Part shown: piece by piece, positions 35,075 to 44,859 of the stretch
Position numbering within the stretch: the stretch's first letter is position 1
How the letters are laid out: each line of letters begins with the position of its first letter
Source: Hahella sp018986435
GTDB lineage: Bacteria > Pseudomonadota > Gammaproteobacteria > Pseudomonadales > Oleiphilaceae
DNA length: 64,000 nt
Reading direction: 5' to 3'
NCBI RefSeq assembly: GCF_050749805.1
Contig: NZ_CP192738.1
Span: forward strand, 3,100,001 to 3,164,000
Position numbers and translations under genes: made by a program
Notes under the pieces: model-generated
The model's database searches: none
What the model was told of the DNA's origin: nothing
What the model saw: the letters and a program-made list of their open reading frames with translations, nothing else

Positions 35075-35803
35075 TCAAGAACTCACGAAAAAGCCGGTGA
35101 GTTGGTAGCCTATTAACATAAATCCGGCGCTCATCAGGAGCACATTGGCGGTGAAGGCCTGCTTGGCGAAGGCGTCGGTTTTGCGCCAGAAACTCATGAT
35201 AATGAGAATGGCGCTCAGCGCCAGTAACTGACCGATTTCCACGCCCACATTAAAGGCGATGATATTGGGGATCAGGCCATCCTGGGACAGGGTGAAATCC
35301 TGCAGCTTCGTCGCCAGTCCGAAGCCGTGAAAAAAGCCGAAGATAAGCACAGCCGCTTTGGTATTGGGCTGAAAGCCGAACCAGCGAGGGTAAGCGCCAA
35401 GATTATCCAGGGCCTTGTAGACAACGGAAAGACCGATGATGGCGTCGATCAGATAAGGGTTAACCTGGGCGCCGCTCAACACGCCATACAATAAGGTGAC
35501 GCTGTGGCCGATGGCGAATAGCGTGACGTAAACGCCAATGTCTTTCATCCGATACAGGAAAAAAATCACGCCGATAAGAAACAGCAGGTGATCATAGCCC
35601 GTCACCATGTGCTTGGCTCCGAGATAGATAAAGGGAATCAGGTGCATGCCTTCCGCCTGTTCGATGAACAGCGCGTCGCCTTCCGCCACGCCGTGCGCGA
35701 ACACGGGAGACGCAACGATGGCGAGAAACAGCAGGAAGAGAATGAAGGGACCGCGTGCGCTAAGCGTCGTATTTTTATATTGAGCTGAAGAAATCAAAAC
35801 CAC
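35075..35803 (-). CDS. HupE/UreJ-family metal permease-like protein
   Basis: A 242-residue membrane protein. An N-terminal signal-like helix is followed by six or so membrane segments with the family's His-rich motifs: GYDHLLFLIGV, FAIGHSVTLL and FGFFHGFGLA. HupE/UreJ proteins transport nickel or related metals for hydrogenase or urease, but neither enzyme is encoded in this window. The substrate here is therefore open. First gene of a two- or three-gene unit. Confidence 0.85.
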   Translation of the reverse strand: MVLISSAQYKNTTLSARGPFILFLLFLAIVASPVFAHGVAEGDALFIEQAEGMHLIPFIYLGAKHMVTGYDHLLFLIGVIFFLYRMKDIGVYVTLFAIGHSVTLLYGVLSGAQVNPYLIDAIIGLSVVYKALDNLGAYPRWFGFQPNTKAAVLIFGFFHGFGLATKLQDFTLSQDGLIPNIIAFNVGVEIGQLLALSAILIIMSFWRKTDAFAKQAFTANVLLMSAGFMLIGYQLTGFFVSS

Positions 35804-36023
35804 CCGGCATGGCCTCCGAAGTCTGTGTATGAGGTCGCTGTCGTAAATGCCGAAAAACTATAGCCCAGCTGCATGGCCGAACCTATCAGCCGAAATGCTG
35901 AACTTGTCGCTTTTGTGAAGAGTACGGCGAAGGTTATGCCTCCCGGCGGGGGCTCGCAAGCGTTGAAGTCTGGGATCTGTTATTGCGATACTCGTCAGTC
36001 CCATCTCATGCCTCAATTTGATT

Positions 36024-36407
36024 ATGGCCAAGAAACGCAAAACGAAACCTTCGCCCAAAAATCCCCTGGACGCCAGTTGGCTGCTGGCGGAGGCGGATAA
36101 GCGCGACCAGCTGGAGGCGAGGGCGGCCAGAATTAGCGCCAGAAACGCCCGCATCGCCAGTAAAGTCGTGAATGAACTGGTGCGGACGGACGCCGACTGG
36201 GAGCAAATCTTCAAAGCGCTGAATCCCCGTAAAGACGAGAAAATTCAAACACTGCTGCTAAGATTCCGCGGCCCGCACATGTTCGCCCCCCATGTGGCGT
36301 TGAACATCCTGCAACACTGCCTCGAAGCGAATCCGACCCTGGATTTGAATGGCTTGGTAAACGCGGCGGTTGATGAATCAGGTAAAGTGACGAAGTTTAG
36401 AAGTTAG
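36024..36407 (+). CDS. Hypothetical basic protein
   Basis: A 127-residue soluble protein with a Lys/Arg-rich N terminus (MAKKRKTKPSPKN). An Arg/Ala-rich helix of about 30 residues follows, then a small globular C-terminal part. The ATG at 36024 is taken; an in-frame upstream start adds only two residues. The basic tail could contact nucleic acid, but no domain is recognised. Confidence 0.6.
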   Translation: MAKKRKTKPSPKNPLDASWLLAEADKRDQLEARAARISARNARIASKVVNELVRTDADWEQIFKALNPRKDEKIQTLLLRFRGPHMFAPHVALNILQHCLEANPTLDLNGLVNAAVDESGKVTKFRS

Positions 36408-36472
36408 TGGGGCGGCTCAAATGAAGCTTTCTATCTTGTCCCGTTAATTGCGAAATCCGTGGAGCTTTTATA

Positions 36473-37207
36473 ATGCAGTTTATGAAAATAGTTGAGAGGC
36501 TTGTAGAGTACTATGATCCTATGCTTCAGCATATTATAAGCTTGCTGAAAAAAAGTGATTATAGACAGCCCATTGATGGCGATTTTATCGCCATCGGCTA
36601 TGAGCAGTTTAGACTTCGATACAACTATATGTTTGGCGACTCTGTATGTGACATAGATGACCTAAGTGACATAAATCTGGGAGAGTCAATTGTTAAAGAA
36701 ATTGAAGTAGAACTATTGAATAATGGCATATTCGTTAGAGAGTACGAGGACGATGAAGGCGAATGGGAGGTTGACGACTCCGAAGCGTTTCTTGAGTTGA
36801 TCGTGTTTGCGGCTCTACCATTGGTATTGCTCATGTGTAGACAACGTTTAGCCGAGTCAGGCTTGACTCTGGATGGTATTAATTGGATTGTATTTGACGA
36901 TGCAGAGGGAATGCCTGGCCAAGCGAATTTGTATATGAAAAGCGATGTGGGCGACACAGATTCTGTTATCGCACTTCAGTGGTTAGCGTCTATTAGTTCA
37001 GATGAAAAAATTGCTCGTTTCTTACAAACAATTTACATACTCAGGTTTTCGGGATTCTCAACTAGTAGGAATAAGATAAAACGAAAATCTATTTTAGAGG
37101 CGTTTCTCACTACGATTTCTGGAGAGCACGTGGCTCTTACTTCTGAAGACTGGCTGGACTGTGAGCATATTTGGGACGTGGCGCTGAAATGCTTCCCAGA
37201 GCTCTGA
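36473..37207 (+). CDS. Hypothetical acidic protein of low GC
   Basis: A 244-residue acidic, helical protein, markedly more AT-rich than its neighbours, so probably acquired. A hydrophobic stretch LELIVFAALPLVLLMC (around residues 107-122) may be a buried helix rather than a membrane anchor. No known motif. It resembles in style the immunity-like genes at the left end of the window but shows no clear similarity to them. Confidence 0.65.
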   Translation: MQFMKIVERLVEYYDPMLQHIISLLKKSDYRQPIDGDFIAIGYEQFRLRYNYMFGDSVCDIDDLSDINLGESIVKEIEVELLNNGIFVREYEDDEGEWEVDDSEAFLELIVFAALPLVLLMCRQRLAESGLTLDGINWIVFDDAEGMPGQANLYMKSDVGDTDSVIALQWLASISSDEKIARFLQTIYILRFSGFSTSRNKIKRKSILEAFLTTISGEHVALTSEDWLDCEHIWDVALKCFPEL

Positions 37208-37236
37208 CATTTGCAGTTTCCATAATCGCTGCCCTT

Positions 37237-37623
37237 TTAACTCGCGTTATTCCGACTATTCGTCAATAACTCATCCCGATGCTCGGTCATCCACTGCGCC
37301 AGTGAGTCCAGTGTGGGTTTCAGCGTTTTTCCGAGTTCTGTAATCTGATACTCAACTCGTGGCGGCATTTCCGGGTATTCCTGTCTGGATACGATGCCTA
37401 ATGATTCGAACGTCCTGAGTTGCTTGGTTAATTCTTTTTGCGTAATGCCGCCAATGCCTCTTTGCAGGGCGCCAAATCGAATAATATCGTCGGTAATAAT
37501 TAAGCGATATAAGGTGGGGATCGCCCATTTTCCGGAAACGATATTGATGAAATCCGTCATTGGACAACGTGAATCGTCCTGAATTTTTTTATCCGAATGA
37601 CTGATTTTCTCTTTAGTATCCAT
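37237..37623 (-). CDS. HxlR-family transcriptional regulator
   Basis: A 128-residue winged-helix protein. The N-terminal CPMTDFINIVSGKWAIPTLYRL contains the conserved Cys and the W-x-I-P-T-L-Y signature. Recognition elements follow (FGALQRGIGGITQKELTKQLRTFESLGIVSR), with the wing in PPRVEYQITELGKTL. HxlR proteins often sense thiol-reactive or redox compounds through the N-terminal Cys. It is divergent from, and probably regulates, the SDR gene 78 bases away. Confidence 0.9.
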   Translation of the reverse strand: MDTKEKISHSDKKIQDDSRCPMTDFINIVSGKWAIPTLYRLIITDDIIRFGALQRGIGGITQKELTKQLRTFESLGIVSRQEYPEMPPRVEYQITELGKTLKPTLDSLAQWMTEHRDELLTNSRNNAS

Positions 37624-37701
37624 TTGGAACCTACTGTTTTAACCAAAATAGCCTGCCTATACTATAAATCCTCTAATGAATTGCAAGTAAAGGCGAGTAG
37701 T

Positions 37702-38454
37702 ATGTCGAAAAGGCTGGATGGGAAATATGCATTAATTACAGGTGGAACAGCGGGTATTGGTTTGGAAACCGCTAAGCAATTTCAACTTGAAGGGGCGACC
37801 GTTGCCGTCACGGGCCGTAATGAATCTGGTTTGCAATATGCGCAGGATCAACTGGGAGAGTCGGCGCTGGTTATAAAGAATGATGCTGGCAAAGTAGATC
37901 AACAAACTATATTGGCTCAGCAATTATCTGAAAAATTTCCGCGTATCGATATTGTATATATCAATGCCGGTGATGTAACCCATAAACCATTGGATAAATG
38001 GGACGAAGAGTGTTTTGACAGAGTGATGGACATTAACTTGAAAGGGCCCTTCTTTTTAATTCAGTCATTGCTCCCTTTATTGTCTGACTTGGCATCCATT
38101 ATTTTATGCGGTAGCGTTTCAGCCCAGATCGGGTTGGCGCAAAGCAGTGTGTACGCGGCGAGCAAAGCGGGACTTAATTCTTTATCCCGGACGCTATCCG
38201 GGGAGCTGCATCACAAAGGAATTCGGGTTAATACTCTCAGCCCTGGGCCTACTTATACCGACGCTTTTCAGAAATTTGGTTTATCGGAGGAGAAACAGCA
38301 GGAACTGATCGAGGAGGTTAAGGAACTCGTGCCGTTAAAGCGCATGGGAACGCCATTGGAACTGGCGAAAGCCGCCGTTTTTCTGGCGTCGGATGAGTCG
38401 GCTTACATGTTGGGAGCAGAGCTGTTGGTGGACGGCGGAGTGGGAAATATATAA
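37702..38454 (+). CDS. Short-chain dehydrogenase/reductase
   Basis: A 250-residue SDR. The cofactor loop is TGGTAGIG (about 13-20), with the Ser-Tyr-Lys catalytic set in CGSVSAQIG and VYAASKAGLNSL. NTLSPGPTYTDAF follows the active site. The ATG at 37702 is used because AAGGCGAG precedes it and the long upstream extension would run through the divergent promoter. A hairpin (ACCTGAC/GTCAGGT, 38487-38513) follows. Divergence from an HxlR regulator suggests electrophile- or redox-inducible expression. The substrate is unknown. Confidence 0.9.
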   Translation: MSKRLDGKYALITGGTAGIGLETAKQFQLEGATVAVTGRNESGLQYAQDQLGESALVIKNDAGKVDQQTILAQQLSEKFPRIDIVYINAGDVTHKPLDKWDEECFDRVMDINLKGPFFLIQSLLPLLSDLASIILCGSVSAQIGLAQSSVYAASKAGLNSLSRTLSGELHHKGIRVNTLSPGPTYTDAFQKFGLSEEKQQELIEEVKELVPLKRMGTPLELAKAAVFLASDESAYMLGAELLVDGGVGNI

Positions 38455-38632
38455 TTGGGAAAGATTTTTCTTCTTTAAAAGAATCAACCTGACATTACCG
38501 GTAACCGTCAGGTGTAAATACCGCTATGGTTGGCCTGGAGGGGCGATCCCAGCGTAATAACTCAACGTATAATCGCGAGACCTTAATAAGGTTCTATCTA
38601 TGGCCGGGCGCCCCCATATTCTTTTTCAGCGA

Positions 38633-38992
38633 TTACCTTTTTAAGTTGATGATAAAGTCGTTTTCGTCAGCGTGGCCAATGACCTGCGGCTCTTCCAGTT
38701 TCACCAGGACTTGTGAGTTGAAGGCGTGGCTTGCTTCTGGTTCTTTCGCATTGCTGATAAAATCAACATCCACGATGTAATCGGCGTTCTGCTTCTGAAT
38801 TTTTCCAGATAGTTGCACGCTCTTCGTATCCGTTTCCATGGCGCCGGCGAAGGCGTTGTTTTCGTCGATAGGCGCTGATATTAAGGTATCGCCGTAAGTG
38901 AACACCACCTGGGTCGGCTCCGAGGGTTGATTCGACGCACAGCCGATTAATAGTGAGCACATTGCGAGCATTAATTGGGACTTGATCTTCAT
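38633..38992 (-). CDS. Small lipoprotein
   Basis: A 119-residue protein with a signal peptide and lipobox LIGC (Cys around residue 18). The rest is beta-rich with no known domain. The ATG at 38992 directly precedes the basic n-region (MKIKSQL); an upstream ATG adds eight residues. It stands alone. Confidence 0.65.
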   Translation of the reverse strand: MKIKSQLMLAMCSLLIGCASNQPSEPTQVVFTYGDTLISAPIDENNAFAGAMETDTKSVQLSGKIQKQNADYIVDVDFISNAKEPEASHAFNSQVLVKLEEPQVIGHADENDFIINLKR

Positions 38993-39381
38993 TCTGCTAT
39001 GTCTATAAATTTCCAAAAAAGAGCGCTAACTATTCGTTGTTTTATTAACGATGTAAAGTTAACAATTCCAACTACTTAGGCCGCATTGGAAAATTCTTGA
39101 GCAAGCCTGAAAGGGCGGTCTTTTTTTCTGGTGTAGTTTGATAATGATCTGGCCAAAAGTTTGGGTTTATTTTCGTTATGAAGCGCTCGCATTTTCGCTT
39201 GGGATCTGTTTACACTGAAACTTCGTAATCACCCCGTTGAAATTTAAAGAGCGGCAAAACTTATCGAGTTGCAGCCGGGCATGACGGCGCGAAAGCGTAT
39301 GAATCACCGCCCGCCGATGGAAGATTGTTCCTGGCGCTTCTCCATAACACTCAAACCAATGATTAAAGGCAGGAGCAAACT

Positions 39382-39672
39382 GTGTACGTAATGCTGCATG
39401 AACCGGGCTCGTGGTTTCTTTTCGAGCAGGACACGAAGTTCTATCTCGACGCCAGATGTTCTCGCTCGTTTGTGGATTTTTCCATTCTCATCGAACTCAA
39501 TGAGGAGGAGAGTGAGGCGTATCAAGCTGAAGGCAAGGCGTTCATTGATCAATTGGCGACGCGCATCAACGCCTGTCAGAACGAGTTTTTGCCCAGAGAC
39601 ATCACCAATGCTCATCTGGCCGCAGTGAGCCAGGCGGTTTCCGAGTGGCGGGAAACCACCGTCAGGCATTAA
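39382..39672 (+). CDS. Hypothetical protein
   Basis: A 96-residue soluble protein. AGGAG lies 6 bases before the GTG at 39382; an ATG at 39391 is the alternative. No family is recognised, though the small alpha/beta design with conserved-looking Cys (26 and 65) is credible. It converges on the mgtE gene, ending 44 bases from it. The 365 bases upstream hold no other gene that I can see. Confidence 0.6.
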   Translation: MYVMLHEPGSWFLFEQDTKFYLDARCSRSFVDFSILIELNEEESEAYQAEGKAFIDQLATRINACQNEFLPRDITNAHLAAVSQAVSEWRETTVRH

Positions 39673-39715
39673 TTGTCGTTAGTGACTGGTCTGGCCTGTC
39701 TACATCAGCAAGCCT

Positions 39716-41050
39716 CTATCCCTCGGGCAAGAGTCCCGACAGCAAGGTCGCAATCCCCAGAAATGACATAAAACCGGCGATGTCGGTCACCGTCGTCAGG
39801 ACGATGGAAGAGGATTGCGCCGGGTCCAGGCCGAGTTTCTTGAGCGCCATGGGCACCAGGGCGCCGGCGCCGCAGGCGATGGTCAGAGACAACACCATCG
39901 CGAGGGCGATGATCAGCGCGAGGCCAATAGAGCGGCTCCAGATCCAGACGCCGATAGCGCAGGTCACGGCGATAATGACGCCGTTGAGAAAACCGGCGAA
40001 GCTCTCTTTGCGAAACACCTGTCCCATATTACGAATCGTGATCTCTTTGAGAATCAGGCCGCGCATGGTTACCGCCAGGGCCTGAGCGCCGGCGTTGCCG
40101 CTTTGGCCCGCCGCCACGGGCAGCAAGATCGCCAGGGCGGTGTACTTGGAAATAATGCCTTCGAAGGCGCCGACCACGCCAGCGGCTACAAACGCCGTCA
40201 CCAGATTGATCTGCAGCCAGGGCATGCGTTTGCGTACGGCGAACCAACTGCTGGAAAGCGCTTTTTCATCCTTGCTCGCGCCCACCATCGACGCGATATC
40301 GGAGGCGAGGTCTTCCTTGGTGCGCTGATAAATATCCGCGCTGCGAATCAGGCCAACCACCTGGTCATGCACGTCCAGCACCGGAAGGCTGTTGGCGCGC
40401 ATCCCTTCGAACTTTTCGATGACGTCGTCGACCGGGTCCAGGGTGCTGAACGACGCGGTGATGGGACGCACGATTTTCGAGGCTTTGTCCTTGGCGTTGG
40501 CGAGAATCAGATCGCTCAACTCAAAAATCCCGATGACGTTGCGCTCATCGTTGATCAGGAAAAAGGCGTCCATGTGTTTGGGGCGTCGGTACTTAATCTG
40601 CTGCAGCACTTCTTCTACGGTTAGATCTGCGTGAAACATCTGCACTCGGGCGTCCATCATGCGGCCCGCCGTGTTGAGCGGATAAGAGAGCAGTTCGGTC
40701 AGTTCCTTCTCTGTCGCTTTTTCCGTCGCGGCGATGCGCGCCAGAATCGCCTCTCTTTGCTCGTCCTCCAGACGGGACAGCAGCGCGGCGGTAAGTTGAA
40801 TATCCAGCTTCAGCAGCAGCTCCATCGCGGCCGCCGGCTCCCAGTTCGCGATCAACTGTTCGCCCAGACCGGGAGGCATATAGGGAAACAGATTGGCGAC
40901 GACGGACGCGGGTTGCTGGCTCAGGAGCGAGACCGCCTCCTGATTCGGCATCTTGGCGATTTCACGTGCGGCCTTGGCGGGAAAGCGCAGCAGATAAGCA
41001 TCTGTCAGCTGTTGCGCCGTGTCTTTGATGTAGGACGTTGTGTTATCCAT
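39716..41050 (-). CDS. mgtE: MgtE-family magnesium transporter
   Basis: A 444-residue Mg2+ channel/transporter. An N-terminal superhelical MgtE-N domain (about 20-125) precedes a pair of CBS domains (about 130-255, with a MMDARVQMF start). The five-helix pore domain carries PVAAGQSGNAGAQALAVTMRG and LDPAQSSSIVLTTVTDIAGF, the ion-path motifs. MgtE closes when cytoplasmic Mg2+ fills the N/CBS domains. It is last in a co-directional set with an MgtE-N/CBS protein, an MscS-like channel and RimK, 51 bases after the previous gene. Confidence 0.95.
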   Translation of the reverse strand: MDNTTSYIKDTAQQLTDAYLLRFPAKAAREIAKMPNQEAVSLLSQQPASVVANLFPYMPPGLGEQLIANWEPAAAMELLLKLDIQLTAALLSRLEDEQREAILARIAATEKATEKELTELLSYPLNTAGRMMDARVQMFHADLTVEEVLQQIKYRRPKHMDAFFLINDERNVIGIFELSDLILANAKDKASKIVRPITASFSTLDPVDDVIEKFEGMRANSLPVLDVHDQVVGLIRSADIYQRTKEDLASDIASMVGASKDEKALSSSWFAVRKRMPWLQINLVTAFVAAGVVGAFEGIISKYTALAILLPVAAGQSGNAGAQALAVTMRGLILKEITIRNMGQVFRKESFAGFLNGVIIAVTCAIGVWIWSRSIGLALIIALAMVLSLTIACGAGALVPMALKKLGLDPAQSSSIVLTTVTDIAGFMSFLGIATLLSGLLPEG

Positions 41051-41101
41051 AGAGATTCCTTGCCAGAAGTTCAGGCGCTATGAGCCTTGTCTGTGAGCCG
41101 G

Positions 41102-41929
41102 TCATACCAGGGAGTCGCGCACGGCCTCCACCATCGCCTGCATGCTTTCGCCATGGGCGCGCAGCAAATCCAACGCCGCCGATCCCGACGGCTTCTGCGG
41201 AGACGCCAGCCAGTCGGAGTGAGTAGACAGTAGCTCGCGTAATCGGCTGTGCCATATCACGCCCATGAATTCACTGTGGTGAAACACAACCGGCGCGAAA
41301 TCCTGGGCGGTCCATAAGGGATGACTGGCGGCGTTGCTCAGAGATAGACGACTGTTCAGGCTGATCAAAGCGGGTTTGACCAGGGCCCCCAAAATCACCT
41401 GCTTGGGCGAGCGCAGCAGCTTGATCGCAGGGATGGCGCCCAGGGGCGACCGTTGCTGATCGAGTACGAAAACGACCCGCTCTTCCTGATATTCCCGCTT
41501 TTTCAGCCGGGTCATGGCGTCTTCCACGGTCATGTCGCGGGTGAAAACCGGAACGTCAATTTCGGTCCAGGCGCCCAGCATGCTGTTGCTGTAGGAAAGC
41601 AACTGCTGACACAGCGTGCGCCGCGCCAGCGGCAGCAGGTTCAGCACGGTTTCCCGACGTTTGGGCGGCAGGTGACGCAGAATATTGCAGAGCTGGTGCG
41701 CGCCCATCTCGGCGGTCCACTGCGTGGCGCTGCTTTCCGGCGCAGCGTGAATCACCGTGGAGCAGAAACGCGGCAGCATTTCTTTCAACACGCTGATGGC
41801 GACGGGCAGGGGGGCGTTGGCGAGGAACTGCGCCACTTCTCCTGCGTCCCTGTCCTCCAGCAGTCGCGCCGCCGCTCTGGGCTCCTGGCGCAGGAAGCTG
41901 AACGCTAGCTGGTAGGTCTGATCGGTCAT
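41102..41929 (-). CDS. MgtE-N/CBS-domain protein lacking the membrane pore
   Basis: A 275-residue soluble relative of the cytoplasmic half of MgtE. Residues about 10-125 resemble the MgtE-N superhelix (LLEDRDAGEVAQFLANAPLPVA, LCNILRHLPPKRRETVLNLLP) and about 130-240 a degenerate CBS pair. No transmembrane helices follow. Next to a complete mgtE, it may act as a separate Mg2+ sensor or modulate the transporter. Thirty-six bases separate it from the MscS-like gene. Confidence 0.75.
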   Translation of the reverse strand: MTDQTYQLAFSFLRQEPRAAARLLEDRDAGEVAQFLANAPLPVAISVLKEMLPRFCSTVIHAAPESSATQWTAEMGAHQLCNILRHLPPKRRETVLNLLPLARRTLCQQLLSYSNSMLGAWTEIDVPVFTRDMTVEDAMTRLKKREYQEERVVFVLDQQRSPLGAIPAIKLLRSPKQVILGALVKPALISLNSRLSLSNAASHPLWTAQDFAPVVFHHSEFMGVIWHSRLRELLSTHSDWLASPQKPSGSAALDLLRAHGESMQAMVEAVRDSLV

Positions 41930-41965
41930 GGCGAAACTCCGTCTGTGTCAGGTCGCGGCGGCGGT

Positions 41966-42826
41966 TTATTTCTCTTTGGCGTGGTTGGCGGCTCCAGCCC
42001 TTATCTGGCTGATGTGCTCCATGAAAAAGGAGCCGGGAATCGCGGTTCTGCCTTGCGGGGTTTCCAGCACGATGACGGAACTGGTGATGTCGACGACCAC
42101 GCCGTCCACGCCGGCGATGCTGACTTCATCCCCCAGTTGCACCAGCTTGTTCACCTGCTGGGAGCCGATGATGTTCGCCACCAGATATTTGGCGCCGAGG
42201 GCGAAGGCTAAGGAGAAGCCTCCGGCGATGACGGCGGAGAGAATGATGGTGAACTGGGTGAAGAACTGGATGTTGATGCCGATCTGCTCGATGCCGATCA
42301 CCACAGCGATAAAAATCACCGTGAACTGCACGCTGCGGCCGATCAGCGCCGACTGTCTGATCCCTACCGACTCCGCTGCGGAGGTCATCACCAGATTGAT
42401 CACTTTGCTAAGCAGATAGCCCCCCAACATGATCAGCATGCCGGCGGCGAAATGAGGCAGGTAGAGCAGGAGCTGACTCATCCACTGGGAGACGATGTTC
42501 AACCCCAGACTGTTGGCGCCGGCGGCGATAAAGAACAGCAACACCAACCAGAAAACCGCTTTGCTGATGACGTTGGTGTAGGACTGCCGCAGCTTGAGGG
42601 AGGAGGGGCTGGTGGAGAAGCGCGCAAACAAGCGACCAAGCAATTTCTCCAGCAGAGTCACCCCGGTGCGCACGGCGCGCGCCAGCGCCAACGCGATGAA
42701 AAAGCCGAAGAAGAACAGCGCCAGCGCGCCCAGAATATTGGGCGTAAAGGCGATCAGTTGCTGTATTGTCTGCTCGTAAGTCTGATGTAAGAGTTCCCGC
42801 CAACCTTGAGTTTGTATCGGATCCAT
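41966..42826 (-). CDS. Small-conductance mechanosensitive channel (MscS-like)
   Basis: A 286-residue membrane protein with four or five helices (around 20-40, 70-90, 95-115, 140-165 and 175-200). A short beta-domain resembles MscS (VGDEVSIAGVDGVVVDITSSVIVLE, then GRTAIPGSFFMEHI). The ATG at 42826 is used, with AAGAGAG upstream. MscS-type channels release solutes when membrane tension rises. Placement with Mg2+ transport genes and rimK suggests a shared response to osmotic or ionic stress. Confidence 0.85.
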   Translation of the reverse strand: MDPIQTQGWRELLHQTYEQTIQQLIAFTPNILGALALFFFGFFIALALARAVRTGVTLLEKLLGRLFARFSTSPSSLKLRQSYTNVISKAVFWLVLLFFIAAGANSLGLNIVSQWMSQLLLYLPHFAAGMLIMLGGYLLSKVINLVMTSAAESVGIRQSALIGRSVQFTVIFIAVVIGIEQIGINIQFFTQFTIILSAVIAGGFSLAFALGAKYLVANIIGSQQVNKLVQLGDEVSIAGVDGVVVDITSSVIVLETPQGRTAIPGSFFMEHISQIRAGAANHAKEK

Positions 42827-42885
42827 GGATGCTCTCTTAGTGATAACGAGGAAATAGACCGACCTCAACGCCGTCTACGGGCGTC

Positions 42886-43800
42886 TTATCCTTTCCCTTT
42901 GGGCTTATTCGGGCCGTTCCGCACGTCCTTAACAATGTAGTCGATGATGGCCCCGGCGATGTCTTTATTGGTGGCGCTTTCAATGCCTTTCAGGCCGGGG
43001 GAGGAATTGACCTCCAGCACCAGTGGACCGTGACTGGAGCGGATAATGTCCACCCCTGCCAGATCCAGCCCCATTACCGTGGCCGCCTGCACCGCCAGAC
43101 GCCGCTCATCCGGACGCAGCTTCACCACCTGGGCGCTGCCGCCGCGATGCAGATTGGAGCGAAACTCTCCCGGTTGCGCGGTGCGCTGCATGGCGGCGAC
43201 CACTTTATCGCCGATGACAAAACAACGGATGTCGCTGCCGCCGGCTTCTTTAATGAATTCCTGCACCAGGAAATCCGCCTTCAAACCGCGGAAGGCGTTG
43301 ATCAGGGTCTCGGCGGCCTTATCCGTTTCCGCCAGCACTACGCCATTGCCATGAGTGCTGGCCATGACTTTCACGATCAAGGGCGCGCCGTTCACGGATT
43401 CGATCAGGTCATTGGTGGCGTCCGCCGAATGCGCGTAACTGGTTACCGGCTGCCCCACGCCTTTGCGGGCCAGAAGCTGATGGGCGCGCAGTTTGTCGCG
43501 GGACCGGGTAATGGCGATGGATTCGTTAATGGAATACACGCCGCTGACCTCAAACTGACGCAGCACCGCGCAGCCGTATGTGGTTACGCTGGCGCCGATG
43601 CGGGGGATCACCGCATCGAACTGCAATTCCTCAGAGACGCCGCCGCTGCGGTAGCGCACAGTAGGCGCATTGGTGGTGATGTTCATGTAGCACTTCAACA
43701 CATCCACCACGCGCGGTTCATGCCCACGCTCGCGGGCCGCCTCCACCAGACGGGACGTTGAGTAGAGTTTGGAGTTTCTTGAGAGTATGCCTATTTTCAT
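42886..43800 (-). CDS. rimK: RimK ATP-grasp ligase
   Basis: A 304-residue ATP-grasp enzyme very similar to E. coli RimK in long blocks I recall: FDAVIPRIGASVT, ARDKLR-type SRDKLRAHQLLARKG, VVLAETDKAAETLINAFRGLKADFLVQEFIKEAGGSDIRC and HRGGSA. RimK adds glutamate residues to the C terminus of ribosomal protein S6 and makes poly-glutamate. The ATG at 43800 gives the canonical MKIGILSRN start; the longer frame is unneeded. It is first in the run leading to mgtE, 59 bases before the MscS-like gene. Confidence 0.95.
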   Translation of the reverse strand: MKIGILSRNSKLYSTSRLVEAARERGHEPRVVDVLKCYMNITTNAPTVRYRSGGVSEELQFDAVIPRIGASVTTYGCAVLRQFEVSGVYSINESIAITRSRDKLRAHQLLARKGVGQPVTSYAHSADATNDLIESVNGAPLIVKVMASTHGNGVVLAETDKAAETLINAFRGLKADFLVQEFIKEAGGSDIRCFVIGDKVVAAMQRTAQPGEFRSNLHRGGSAQVVKLRPDERRLAVQAATVMGLDLAGVDIIRSSHGPLVLEVNSSPGLKGIESATNKDIAGAIIDYIVKDVRNGPNKPKGKG

Positions 43801-44101
43801 TTTTTTTATTCCTTGTGACGGTTGTGGGGCTACTGACATCCCTGTGACAGCCTGTCTGCCCCGGGCGAAAAGAAGGGGTTAATAGACGTTTTTGAAATAG
43901 GACTGCGATAAATTTTTGGACTGCTATGACTTCCAATGCAGCAACTGCGGACTGCAATCAATAAAGTATAGACCCGAAGTTGCATTCATTCTGTCTGAGT
44001 GACGGGAAATCAGGCGATCCGGCGCAAGCCTGTCGAGCTGGCGTAACTATGAACAAGCCTTGCGCAGCGCTGGTATTGCTGGTGTGAACGGGGAGATTGG
44101 G

Positions 44102-44707
44102 CTATCTGACGTTCATCAACCTGAAATTCATCAACCAGTGCCGGTCCGCTTCATTGCGATAACAGGCGTGGGCGAACTCGCGGAGAGAATTCTCAGAATT
44201 GAACAGCGCCGTGATGTCGCGTTTGATCGCGTCATCATAGAAGTGAGTGTCCTGCATAGTTTTTTTCCACAGTGAGAAATCGCCAGCCTCCTCAAACAGA
44301 ACCACAAAGTCATCGGCGGTTGTATATCCTGCAGTTTGCACAAAGTCATAAACGGCATGCTCGATAACATGCAGATTGGTATTCCACAGTTTGCACATCA
44401 ATGCGCCGGCGCTGAAAAACTCAAACTGATGGGGAGGAATGTCGGGAAACGTTTTGACCAGAAAGTCGTTGACCGGATCGTCTTCATCCACGTTGGGCGG
44501 CAGGGCGCAGTCATCACGGATTGGGTCTATTTGCAGTTCGGTAATCTGGTCATTTGCGTCAACCCAGAGGCACAGGTCAGGCCAATAACAGACTTGTCCG
44601 CGCAGAATATGTATTGATCCAATCGGCGTGTTTTCTGGCAGGTTTTTCCGTAATGCGTCTTCAGTGCAGGCGATCACAGCGTGGCGATAGATATCAAGGT
44701 TATACAT
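44102..44707 (-). CDS. Hypothetical protein
   Basis: A 201-residue acidic soluble protein without recognised domain. Trp and Cys cluster near residue 40 (VCYWPDLCLWVD) and an FEFFSAGALMCKLWNTNL segment lies around 95. The size and composition are like those of SMI1/Imm-type immunity proteins, but no motif proves it. It is a single gene, with about 300 bases on its downstream side before rimK. Confidence 0.6.
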   Translation of the reverse strand: MYNLDIYRHAVIACTEDALRKNLPENTPIGSIHILRGQVCYWPDLCLWVDANDQITELQIDPIRDDCALPPNVDEDDPVNDFLVKTFPDIPPHQFEFFSAGALMCKLWNTNLHVIEHAVYDFVQTAGYTTADDFVVLFEEAGDFSLWKKTMQDTHFYDDAIKRDITALFNSENSLREFAHACYRNEADRHWLMNFRLMNVR

Positions 44708-44859
44708 GCGGTGGCGACTCTTAAGGGCGTTGCGTTTTTGTGGCGGCGGCGTTGTTTAAGCTCAACGCTAGCAGATGCCGCGACCAGTGGGAACCGACGC
44801 ATTACTGTGGACCGTTGTTTAACTGCAGATAAGGGGCGTTGGCCCTTTGTTACGTTGAA

